The notes below the pieces were generated by a model. It made no database searches. It worked only from the letters and a program-made list of their open reading frames with translations, and was not told the origin of the DNA. A stretch of 64,000 nt of DNA from an uncultured Candidatus Saccharibacteria bacterium (lineage in GTDB: Bacteria > Patescibacteriota > Saccharimonadia > Saccharimonadales > Saccharimonadaceae), in the NCBI GenBank assembly GCA_947165465.1, contig CAMVAM010000001.1, forward strand, positions 62,001 to 126,000, written 5' to 3'. Each line of letters starts with the position of its first letter. Position 1 is the stretch's first letter. Position numbers and translations under genes: made by a program. Shown here in pieces: positions 1 through 8,500 of this stretch.

Positions 1-737
1 TTTCCGATTTCGCCTGGGTAGGCACTAGCACCGGCGATACGGTAATGCGCCACACCATTATTCATAGCGCTCATAATGCCAGAAAGCGGCACATTATAGC
101 GGACCGGCACGTCTACATTTAATTTCGGGATGATTAATCTCGGATCTGCCGACACAGTTTGCGTGATGGTCGGGTCAAGCGCCTCGATTTCAGACGCCGG
201 CACATTTCCTGGCGACATGTAAGCCATAATCGGCGCAAAAATCAGACGATTGTATTGTAAGAACAAAATCACGAGAGCCACTGCAAGCCCGGCAAATAAC
301 GGGATAAAACGACGCATTCTGCGCGATTTCTTAGCATTCTCGGTCGCTTTCTTGCGAATCTTAATCCTAAGGCTGCTGTCCTTTTCATTTGCCTTAGATT
401 TTGACAAAATTTCTTCTTCCTCGGCCTGTTCACGCGCCTCGCGAAGCTTTTCCTTCGCGATGTAATCGCGCGCCGCATTGGAATAATACTGGCTGTAATA
501 TTTCTGGTAATAATCCTGCCATGCCGAATGATACTTCTTCCAAGATTCGGAATTAATCTTTTGCGGGACTGGTTGATCCTTTAAGTGTTGACCTGGCTGA
601 GCTTTCGCGGCATTGGCTTCTTCGGCCTTTTTTTGAGCCTGCGCAGTATAAGCCGCCAAAACTTTCTTTCTGGCGAGTTGCGCGGCTGCTTGCCTGCTGA
701 GGTCACTCGAAGACTGCCCACCGGTATCTGGATTCAT
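1..737 (-). CDS. Sortase family transpeptidase, partial (3' end outside window)
   Basis: Open from the ATG at 737 to the left edge. Seen: a Gln/Ala/Lys-rich cytosolic N-terminus (about residues 1-140, probably helical), one membrane segment (FIPLFAGLAVALVILFL), then the start of a sortase beta-barrel with the family signature PRLIIPKLNVDVPVRY followed by a GVAHY motif and PGEIG. The catalytic His/Cys/Arg region lies beyond the edge. Sortases cleave surface proteins at LPxTG-like motifs and attach them to the wall; a VPDTG-bearing candidate substrate is at 49185-50090. The long charged tail before the membrane segment is unusual. A TGCTATAAT box (TATAAT at 744-749) ends 6 nt before the ATG, predicting a leaderless mRNA. 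Confidence 0.82.
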   Translation of the reverse strand, partial: MNPDTGGQSSSDLSRQAAAQLARKKVLAAYTAQAQKKAEEANAAKAQPGQHLKDQPVPQKINSESWKKYHSAWQDYYQKYYSQYYSNAARDYIAKEKLREAREQAEEEEILSKSKANEKDSSLRIKIRKKATENAKKSRRMRRFIPLFAGLAVALVILFLQYNRLIFAPIMAYMSPGNVPASEIEALDPTITQTVSADPRLIIPKLNVDVPVRYNVPLSGIMSAMNNGVAHYRIAGASAYPGEIG

Positions 738-785
738 AATGAAATTATAGCATAATAAGCTAAAATGTGTTAAAATAATCTTTAA

Positions 786-872
786 GGGCGAGTGGCGGAA
801 CTGGTAGACGCGCTAGACTCAAAATCTGGTTCCAGCAATGGAGTAAGGGTTCGATTCCCTTCCCGCCCACCA
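786..872 (+). tRNA. tRNA-Leu (anticodon CAA)
   Basis: 87 nt with encoded CCA. The anticodon stem CTAGA/TCTGG encloses loop CTCAAAA, so the anticodon is CAA. A long variable arm is typical of tRNA-Leu. The T arm is AAGGG-TTCGATT-CCCTT. The acceptor stem GGGCGAG/CCCGCCC has one A-C mismatch at position 6-67. It is followed directly by a terminator, and its 3' end is duplicated downstream. Confidence 0.95.
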
Positions 873-1036
873 GAGAAAAAAGAAGACTCTTTAGAGTCTT
901 ATTTTTTCGCTCGATAGAACGGGAGGAATTGAACCCGTAGGGTTCGCCCGCCGAAGGCGGATAGCGAGCTTTAGCGAGCGTCTTCCCTTCCCGCCCACCA
1001 GCAAAAAAGAAGACTCTTTAGAGTCTTATTTTTATT
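855..1036 (+). repeat. Direct duplication of tRNA-Leu 3' end plus terminator
   Basis: The tRNA tail and following terminator (855-about 906) recur almost exactly at 983-about 1035, with a period of 128 bp. Both copies have TTCCCTTCCCGCCCACCAG, an A-run and the AAGACTCT/AGAGTCTT hairpin. The intervening sequence holds a CCGCC-GAA-GGCGG hairpin and a doubled GCGAGC motif. No second complete tRNA is present. This resembles an attachment-site footprint or the remains of a tandem tRNA copy. Confidence 0.8.
883..908 (+). terminator. Rho-independent terminator of tRNA-Leu(CAA)
   Basis: Hairpin AAGACTCT-TT-AGAGTCTT followed by ATTTTTT, starting about 10 nt after the tRNA. Confidence 0.85.
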
Positions 1037-1037
1037 T
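1009..1037. terminator. Bidirectional terminator, second copy
   Basis: The same AAGACTCT/AGAGTCTT hairpin, with T-rich sequence on the plus side and an A-run on the other. It lies one base beyond the stop codon of the minus-strand gene at 1038-1679, so it can end that transcript too. Confidence 0.75.
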
Positions 1038-1679
1038 TTAGACTACAAACTCGTTAAACCCAGCCTTCACCAGCCTTTTATAAGCATCCCACACGTCATC
1101 CGGAATATCTACCGGCACCTGGAAGCCTGCCTCGGCATAAGTCTTCATCCTCTGCATGTCACCCACCATCACATTAATCTCGCGTTCAAGATCATCTTTT
1201 GGTACATATTCGTCTAGTGGTATCTTTTTTACCGCCACGCGCCACTCTACTTCTGGCCATTGTTTCCTGGCAGTTGCAAGTGCCCGCTTCGCCATGTATG
1301 GTTTACAAACGATAATACCGGAATCTACTTTGATATCCTTCTTTTCTAATAATTCCCTGGTTTTAGTGATATTCTCGCCAGTATTCGTGGCGCTACTTTC
1401 AATTAAAATCTTTTCTTTTGGCACGCCGAGTTCAATACATTTCTTCGCAAAAACTTTTCCTTCTTCTTCTTGCCAAATCTCACGCGTGATTTTGCCAAAG
1501 CCACCACTACAAACCACAATCGGTGCCATCTTTTCGGCAAATAATTCAGAAGCAAGGACCGGCACCATCAAGTCATGGCTACCAAGTACCAGCAAAAAGT
1601 CTGCTTTGTTTTCCGGCTGAATGTGCCCGGAAAGATAGTCATAAATGATTCTAGCATCGGCCAAGTTTCTCTCGTTCAT
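1038..1679 (-). CDS. YdcF-like (DUF218) protein
   Basis: 213 residues without a membrane segment. The DUF218/YdcF pattern is visible: FLLVLGSHD near residue 27, VVCSGG near residue 56, ESSATNTGEN near residue 93 and a KPYMAKRAL segment. Family members are nucleotide- or metabolite-binding proteins, some needed for envelope polymer traffic, but the reaction is not established. The start is the ATG at 1679: TGGTATAAT (TATAAT at 1686-1691) ends 6 nt upstream, so the message should be leaderless. Its promoter sits head to head with that of the glycosyltransferase gene at 1715. Confidence 0.75.
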   Translation of the reverse strand: MNERNLADARIIYDYLSGHIQPENKADFLLVLGSHDLMVPVLASELFAEKMAPIVVCSGGFGKITREIWQEEEGKVFAKKCIELGVPKEKILIESSATNTGENITKTRELLEKKDIKVDSGIIVCKPYMAKRALATARKQWPEVEWRVAVKKIPLDEYVPKDDLEREINVMVGDMQRMKTYAEAGFQVPVDIPDDVWDAYKRLVKAGFNEFVV

Positions 1680-1714
1680 AAACTAATTATACCAAGATGT
1701 GGTATGATAAAACT

Positions 1715-2959
1715 ATGAAAATTGCCATTTTTTCTGACTGCTATTTAGATCTTACCGGCGGCATTGTGTCGGTCATCAACATTGAAAAAGCCGAACTAGA
1801 AAAACGTGGCCACGAGGTTAAAGTTTTTTCTAGCGCCTACCCACACTCCGAAAAAGAAATTAAAGAATTAGCAGGCAAAAACATCTTCCCGGTCCCAAGT
1901 TGCAAAGTCTTTGGTCGTGGTGCTACGCCAATTGCTCGTCGCCCAAAAATCGTTGAAAAATGGCTACTAAAAAATCATCCAGAATTAAAAGATTTTGATA
2001 TTTTCTATGTGCATTATGAAGCAGGCTGCTCGATTGCCGGGCTTCGCCTTGCGAAAAAGCTTCACATTCCGGCCGTTCAAGTAATGCATGGCCGCGAAGA
2101 TATGGGTGAAGAGAATTTGATTCCCAAAGGTTTTCGTACATTTGTAGCAAAAAATCTCAATCGTTTTCATTCCTGGTATCTGCCACATAATAGAACCGTC
2201 GCTCGCGACAATTATTTAGCTACCACTACCGCGAAATCCAAAATGTGGACCATGATGGTAAACCACGCGGACTATGCCGATTTAATTATCACTCCGTCCG
2301 AACATTTCAAAGAAAAACTCATCTACTATGGTGTAAAGAAAAAGATTGTTGCACTGCACCACGGGCTCGCTTCCGAAAAAGTCACAGTAGATGTAAAGCC
2401 AAAAGAATTAAAGTTTGGCGAGACTTTGAACATCATTTGGCATTCCCGCATTTCCGGCGAAAAACGCCCAATGGAATTCTTAAAAGCTTTAGACATTTTG
2501 CAAACCAAATATGGTCACAAGAATTACAAACTCGACGCTTACGGTCCCGGTCCGGATTTAGAACGCGCAAAAAAGTATGCGAAGAACCATTATCTCCATG
2601 TTACTTTCCATGGCCCGAAACCATTTGATGAAATCTGGCAGACCATGCAAAAAGCTCATCTCGACGTCTTAGTTTCCTACAATTACGACACCTTTGGCAT
2701 GACTTTAATTGAAGCCGAAGCAGCTGGTATTCCGTCCTTCTTCGTCGATAAAGACATGGAAGAAATTTTACCGGACGGAAGCTACGTCCTCGCGAGTGGC
2801 CCTTCGCCGGAAGCCATGGCGAGTGCTTTGAATGAGTTATTAGAACATCCGGAGCGTATCACGAAAATGAGTGAAATACTATTAAAAGATCGTAAACGTC
2901 TAGACATTAAAAATAAAATCGATGAATTAGAAAAAATCTTTAAGGAGCTCAAAAAATGA
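1715..2959 (+). CDS. GT4-family glycosyltransferase
   Basis: 414 residues from the ATG at 1715, chosen because the -10 box TGGTATGAT (TATGAT at 1703-1708) ends 6 nt before it. An upstream in-frame ATG at 1697 lies before that promoter. The N-terminus MKIAIFSDCY...TGGIVSVI is the GT-B donor-fold start, and the C-terminal part carries the retaining GT4 signature DTFGMTLIEAEAAGIP (E-x7-E). The nearest general role is a lipid-linked sugar transferase such as diacylglycerol glucosyltransferase or PimA-like mannosyltransferase. It overlaps the next gene by ATGA (2956-2959), a CDP-alcohol phosphotransferase, which supports a glycolipid or phospholipid headgroup role. Confidence 0.85.
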   Translation: MKIAIFSDCYLDLTGGIVSVINIEKAELEKRGHEVKVFSSAYPHSEKEIKELAGKNIFPVPSCKVFGRGATPIARRPKIVEKWLLKNHPELKDFDIFYVHYEAGCSIAGLRLAKKLHIPAVQVMHGREDMGEENLIPKGFRTFVAKNLNRFHSWYLPHNRTVARDNYLATTTAKSKMWTMMVNHADYADLIITPSEHFKEKLIYYGVKKKIVALHHGLASEKVTVDVKPKELKFGETLNIIWHSRISGEKRPMEFLKALDILQTKYGHKNYKLDAYGPGPDLERAKKYAKNHYLHVTFHGPKPFDEIWQTMQKAHLDVLVSYNYDTFGMTLIEAEAAGIPSFFVDKDMEEILPDGSYVLASGPSPEAMASALNELLEHPERITKMSEILLKDRKRLDIKNKIDELEKIFKELKK

Positions 2960-3615
2960 AAAAATATCTCGCCGACATTCTCACTTTCACCAGAATTATT
3001 CTTGCAATTATTCTAATTGCAATTGCCGTCATTCCGAACGAATCGAAAGACTTAAATTGCATCGCCTTTTCATTATTTGTCCTCGGCGAACTTACGGACG
3101 CTTTTGACGGTACCTGCGCTACCAAATGGCCGTTTCCAAAAGGCAAAGCTCCGAAATATCGTAAATATGCCGCCGTCTATGATATCGTGGCAGACATCTT
3201 GCTTGCCGGCGGTCTTGCTCTCTTCTTCCTCAACAAAATCAATCTCACGCTCGGTCTCACCGTTGGTATCGTTTATTCCGTCATTGCCATAGCACTCGAT
3301 TTTATTATCTATGGCAAGTTCTTAGGGCACCCAGACACTGCGACTAAGAATTCTTTGGTACACAAAAACTTCGATCTTGCGAAAACTATCGTCCTAACTC
3401 GCCGTAATATTTATCTCGCACTAATTTTCGCTGCTACCACTGTCACACTTTATGATTCCAGCTGGCCACTTGAAGTAAAAATCACCATCACAGTGATTGC
3501 CGTGGCAATTTGTATTGCGCTCTGGATTTTCCTCGCGCAACGCCGTCATAATATCTCCCGCGATGCCGTGGATATCGAAAAGAAGCTTTCCAAAAAAACT
3601 AAATCAACTAAATAA
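2956..3615 (+). CDS. CDP-alcohol phosphatidyltransferase family protein
   Basis: 219 residues with five or six predicted membrane segments. The family motif is D-G-x2-A-R-x8-9-G-x3-D-x3-D. Here LTDAFDGTCAT matches the first half with Arg replaced by Thr, and YDIVAD matches the last acidic pair, so the active site is recognisable but divergent. Enzymes of this family move a phosphoalcohol from CDP-diacylglycerol or a CDP-alcohol onto an acceptor. The ATGA overlap with the upstream glycosyltransferase implies translational coupling. The 3' end overlaps the convergent gene at 3604 by 12 bp. Substrate unknown. Confidence 0.72.
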   Translation: MKKYLADILTFTRIILAIILIAIAVIPNESKDLNCIAFSLFVLGELTDAFDGTCATKWPFPKGKAPKYRKYAAVYDIVADILLAGGLALFFLNKINLTLGLTVGIVYSVIAIALDFIIYGKFLGHPDTATKNSLVHKNFDLAKTIVLTRRNIYLALIFAATTVTLYDSSWPLEVKITITVIAVAICIALWIFLAQRRHNISRDAVDIEKKLSKKTKSTK

Positions 3616-4377
3616 CGCTGCTGTCGTTGCGTTTAAAACATTATCCGGATTAAATATATTCATCACAGCAATTTTTGCAGCAAGTTCGCCATTCCAAAAA
3701 GTGATTGGTGTGTAGCCGGTTTTTTCGAGTGGTAAAACGTGCAAGTTTCCAGCATGTGCAACCAAAACTTGCTCTCCGTGGAGCGTTACAATTGTTACCA
3801 GGTAACTAAGTGTAAACTTGTGCAAAATCTCTGATACTTGCATCAAAGATTGCGTTAGAAGCAGCACTTTTGGATAGTAAACTGCGCGGAGCAACTTTTG
3901 TAGTTGCGGCACAGAACTAAACATTATTAAGTTCTCGTTCATTAATGATTTTTCTGGCTTAAAACCGGCCAGTAAATCCACACCATCCCGCGCAATTACG
4001 ATTTTTCCTTTGGAATCACAGACTTCGCAAATCGCCTTTTCGGTAATCGAATTTTTTGAGAATTCACCGATTAATAAATTATAATCCGCGGCCGTAATTA
4101 GTTCTTTGAAACTATCCGTATCATCAAATGAGCCGGAATCCGTAGACGGCATATATATTATATTAGGTAGCGGCGGGAGTTTTCCTTTTAAAGCGTCCGG
4201 CAAGACTACTTTTACGTCTACTTTATATTTTTCAGCGATGAATCCGGAAACTTTTTCACTGGTGCGAAAGTTTTGCGAATTGCCACCGATTATATTAATC
4301 GTTTCTTTTCTTTGTTCGCCGAGATTCCAATACAAATCCTCGAACGGATTTTCAGTGTATTTATACATGTAATCCAT
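3604..4377 (-). CDS. Ribokinase-fold protein resembling NAD(P)HX dehydratase (YjeF C-domain), degenerate
   Basis: 257 residues, soluble. INIIGGNSQNF near the N-terminus, ADYNLLIGEFSKN mid-protein and KIVIARDGVDLL resemble the GGS, GxGL and DADAL stations of the ADP-dependent NAD(P)HX dehydratase fold. The catalytic N(S/T)GxGD station is not visible; the corresponding place reads TFWNGELAA. So the fold is suggested but activity is doubtful. The start overlaps the xth stop as TAATG, so it is last in the smpB-xth operon. The identification rests on weak motif similarity; a lineage-specific protein of unknown role is the alternative. Confidence 0.4.
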   Translation of the reverse strand: MDYMYKYTENPFEDLYWNLGEQRKETINIIGGNSQNFRTSEKVSGFIAEKYKVDVKVVLPDALKGKLPPLPNIIYMPSTDSGSFDDTDSFKELITAADYNLLIGEFSKNSITEKAICEVCDSKGKIVIARDGVDLLAGFKPEKSLMNENLIMFSSVPQLQKLLRAVYYPKVLLLTQSLMQVSEILHKFTLSYLVTIVTLHGEQVLVAHAGNLHVLPLEKTGYTPITFWNGELAAKIAVMNIFNPDNVLNATTAALFS

Positions 4378-5159
4378 TAGAACTCCAATTCAATACTAAT
4401 CGGGCAGTGATCCGAGCCGAGATAATCCTCGTGAATCTCCGCCACCTTTAGATTATTTTTTAATGCGTTTGAAATAAAGAAATAATCAATGCGCCAACCC
4501 ACATTATTCTCGCGCGCGTGGCCCCAATGACTCCACCATGTATAACGTACTTCGTCCGGATGAAGTGTTCTAAATGTATCGATAAATCCGGCATTAATTA
4601 AATTCGTAATTCCCTGTCTTTCTTCATTAGTAAAGCCGGCCGAATGATGATTGGTATTCGGACGTGCAATATCGATTTCTTCATGTGCAGCATTAAAATC
4701 ACCACAAGTTACCACCGGTTTAGTTTTTTCGAGTTCCTTTAAGTAATTTAGGAATTCCGGATCCCACTTTTTCTCGCGAAGCCCAAGTCTTTCGAGCTGA
4801 TTTTTGGAATTTGGTGTGTAAACGTTCAAGAGATAAAAGTTTTCAAATTCCGCGGTTAAAACTCTTCCTTCCGTCAAAGGATTCCCGAATTCATCCGTCA
4901 TATTTATTTCGGTCGGCAAAAAATTTTTGACGGACAAAGGTTTTGCTTTCGTAAAAATCGCAGTGCCAGAATAACCGGCGCGCTCAGCGGAATTCCATAA
5001 TTCTTCATATTCCGGGAAATCGATTTCGGCCTGTCCTTGCTTCGCTTTAGTTTCTTGTAAACAAATAATGTCTGGGTTCTCACATTTAATCACGTTTTGG
5101 AGCGCACCTTTATTTAGTACTGCTCTTAGACCATTTACATTCCAAGAATAGATTCTCAT
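4377..5159 (-). CDS. xthA: Exodeoxyribonuclease III (AP endonuclease)
   Basis: 260 residues, full length for the family. Metal and catalytic stations are visible: SWNVNGLRAV (Asn), CLQETKA (Glu), GYSGTAIFTK, TCGDFNAAHEEID (Asp and Asn), WRIDYFFIS, and terminal LGSDHCPI (Asp-His pair). It cuts DNA at abasic sites and degrades 3' ends in base excision repair. It overlaps the smpB stop by ATGA (5156-5159) and the following gene by TAATG, so the three genes are co-transcribed. Confidence 0.95.
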   Translation of the reverse strand: MRIYSWNVNGLRAVLNKGALQNVIKCENPDIICLQETKAKQGQAEIDFPEYEELWNSAERAGYSGTAIFTKAKPLSVKNFLPTEINMTDEFGNPLTEGRVLTAEFENFYLLNVYTPNSKNQLERLGLREKKWDPEFLNYLKELEKTKPVVTCGDFNAAHEEIDIARPNTNHHSAGFTNEERQGITNLINAGFIDTFRTLHPDEVRYTWWSHWGHARENNVGWRIDYFFISNALKNNLKVAEIHEDYLGSDHCPISIELEF

Positions 5160-5572
5160 GCGTATTTACCTCGCTCAAAATCACGTTTTTTAATTGTTTC
5201 ACGTTTATCGTATTTCTTCTTACCTTTACCAACGGCAATCACGAGTTTGATATGACGGTCGCCACCAAGTAGTTTTACCGGCACAATAGTGGAGCCAGCC
5301 ACTTTCTCGCGCTCTAAACTTGCAATTTGTTTTCTAGTGGCAAGTAGCTTAATATTCCTTGCTGTATCGGCGCCAAGTGTGAGATTATTTAGCCATAGCT
5401 CATCATTTCTAATCGTGACAAAAGAACCTTTTAATTGCACATGATGGTCGCGAATCAAACGAACTTCCGGGCCAGACAAAACCATCCCAGCAACAAGTTC
5501 ATCGCCGAGTTGATAATCATAATGCGCTCTGCGGTTCACCGTCACTAAATCTGGTGTCTTTTTCTTTCCCAT
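5156..5572 (-). CDS. smpB: SsrA-binding protein SmpB
   Basis: 138 residues. VNRRAHYDYQL, the GPEVRLIR segment and the basic C-terminal KKKYDKRETIKKRDFERGK tail are diagnostic. SmpB carries tmRNA to stalled ribosomes for trans-translation; no tmRNA gene was recognised in this window. The upstream region is an AT-rich TATA run with a TATAAT-type box (5584-5589) 11 nt before the ATG. First gene of smpB-xthA-ribokinase-fold protein. Confidence 0.95.
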   Translation of the reverse strand: MGKKKTPDLVTVNRRAHYDYQLGDELVAGMVLSGPEVRLIRDHHVQLKGSFVTIRNDELWLNNLTLGADTARNIKLLATRKQIASLEREKVAGSTIVPVKLLGGDRHIKLVIAVGKGKKKYDKRETIKKRDFERGKYA

Positions 5573-5591
5573 ATATAATATATATTATATA

Positions 5592-8500
5592 CTATTTTAC
5601 CTTGACTTTGTCTTCGCCAATGAGTTCTTTTAGTTCTTTTAAGAGTTCTTCGTCAATATCGACTCTAAATGGCATTTTGAGCGGGCGCTTAGTCTCGCCT
5701 TCTTTCATGACGAGTACCACGTCCTGCATACCAAGATGGATATCTGCGAGCCTTCTAATTCCCGATAAGATTTCAGTGTTCTCCGGATCTTCAATTAAAA
5801 TATACAGACGTTCTTTTAGTGGATCTTTTGGCGGTGTCGTAATTACGCGCGGTTGTTCGACCGGCTTATTATTATTTTGTCCATAAACTCTCTCGGCTGA
5901 TGATTTGCCATAGCGTTTTTTACCACCGGCGGCTGCTACTGGCGCGGCTAATTTTGTTCCGGTTGGCTGGTATGATTCGAGCATTTCATCAGTCACGAGT
6001 TCTACGCTGTCAGCTGTGACTTTTGCATCGGAAGTAAGGTTGCCATCCTTGTCGGTCGCATTAATCTTGCCCTGCACACGTACTACATTATCTACTACGA
6101 GCTTAGCGCCGCATTCCTGGAATACACTTGGAAATACGATGAATTCGGTCTCGCCCGATTTGTTTTCCATTTTGATAAACGCCATCTTGTCACCTTTTTT
6201 CGTGAGGATGGTGCGTACGTTTGTAATAATGCCACCAATCGTAACGACTTTATTGTTATTCTCCGGCGTAATCAAACTATATGGATGCGTTTGTTCATCA
6301 AAAAAGGTATCGTATTTATCAAGCGGGTGCGCGGAGAGATAAAGGCCCATGAGATCCCGTTCCCAAAGTAGTTGCTCTTTGTCGCTAAATTGAGTTGGAG
6401 AAGGTTTAATCTCCACTTCCGGCACGGCTCCTACTTCGCCCATCATCGCAAATAAATCGGTTTGTCCGGAGCCAACATCTTTTTGCGTCTTGGCACCATA
6501 AGCCTGAATCGCCTCAAGGTTAAATAGTAAATCTGAACGCGAAGCGAACCTGTCAAATGCGCCGGTCTTAATCGCCGCTTCCCAGGATTTCTTGTTGAAC
6601 TTAGTCGAATCCACGCGCTTGGCAAAATCACACACCGACTTAAACGGACCATTTTTATCGCGTTCCGGAATCACGATGTCTTCAACCAACGCTTTACCCA
6701 TACTTTTAATACCGGAAAGTCCGAAGCGAATAGTCTTTTCACCGCCTACGATACCAAAGTCACCATAGGATTGGTTAATGTCTGGCCCTAAGACCTTTAG
6801 TCCCATGCGTTTACATTCCGCAATTTCAATCGCGAGACGATCCGTCCAACGCATATCTGAAGTCATGAGAGCCGCCATAAAGGCATCCGGGTAATGGGCC
6901 TTTAAATAGGCCGTCCAATAAGCAATCAAAGCGTAACATGCAGCGTGAGACTTGTTAAAGCAGTAGTTTGCGAAGTCGAGGAGCTGACTCCAGAATTTCT
7001 CGGCAATTTCTTCGGTCGCACCACCAATTTCTACGGCGCCTTTAATAAATTCCGGCTTCACTTTATTCATGAGGTCAACTTTTTTCTTACCCACGGCCTT
7101 ACGGAGTGTATCTGCTTGGCCACCGGTAAAACCACACCATTCCTTAGAAATCTGCATGAACTGTTCCTGGTAAATCAAAATACCATAGGTGTTCTTGAGT
7201 GAGTTTTCGAGCCCTGGGTGAAGGTAAGTAATTTCCTCTTCGCCGTGTTTTCTCCTAATAAATGAATCGATAAACTGCATCGGACCTGGGCGATAGAGCG
7301 CCACCATAGCGATGATATCTTCAAAAGTAGAGGCCTTCAGGTCTTTTAGATAACGCTTCATGCCGGCCGATTCTAGCTGGAATACGCCAGTCGTCTCAGC
7401 ACGTTGCAAGAGATCATAAGTCTTTTTATCATCAAGTGGAAGTGCCGAAAGGTTGATATCGTCATGATAGACTTTTCGAATCATGCGAAGTGCATTATTA
7501 ATCACAGACAAGTTTGAAAGTCCGAGAAAGTCCATTTTAAGAAGCCCTAGCTCCTCGACTTGCCCCATCGGGAATTGGGCAGCGATTGGGCCTTTAGCCG
7601 ATACTTCGAGTGGTAAGAATTTCACCAAATCATCCGGTGCAATAATCACACCACAAGCATGCACACCGTGGTTTCTAATCGTACCTTCAAGGCGTGAGGC
7701 GAAATCAATTACTTCCTTTGCGGTTGGGTTGGTCTCGTATTCATGTTTTAAGTCCGGCACGTCTTTAATCGCGTCAGCGAGCTTCACGTGATGTCCCATC
7801 ACCGGGTCCGGTACCATTTTTGCAATGCGGTCAGCCTCGGCATATGGCACTTCAAGTACGCGCGCCACATCACGTACGGCGTTTTTTGCCATCATTTTAC
7901 CGAACGTGGCAATGTTCGATACTCTACCTTCACCATATTTCTGGGTACAATATTCAATCACTTCGTCACGTCTGGTATCCTGAATATCGGTATCGATATC
8001 TGGCATTGAAATACGGTCTGGGTTCAAAAATCTTTCGAAAAGTAGATCGTACTTTAATGGATCGAGCTCCGTGATACGTAGTGCGTAGGCCAGAATCGCG
8101 CCAGCCGCCGAGCCACGGCCTGGGCCGTAAACGATGCGTTGCCCTTTGCCCCAGTTAATGAAGTCTTGCACGATTAAGAAATAACCGTTGTAACCCATTT
8201 TATCGACTACCGAAAGCTCATAATCGATGCGTGGCAAAATTTTATGCAGTTCGTCGCGTCCTTTATCGACTTCTTCGAGAATTTCGCGACATTTTTTAAC
8301 TTCTAATTTTTCGGTATCTTCAAGTTTGTATCCACCGTAGCGGTAAACCAAACCGCGGAATACCAGTTTATCAAGATAAGTCTTTTCATCTTCGCCTTTT
8401 GGCACCGGGAATTTCGGAATCAAGATACGGCCCAGTTGCAAGTCTACATTGCAACGGTCAGCAATTTTCTTAGTATTTAACACCGCTTCCGGACAAGTAT

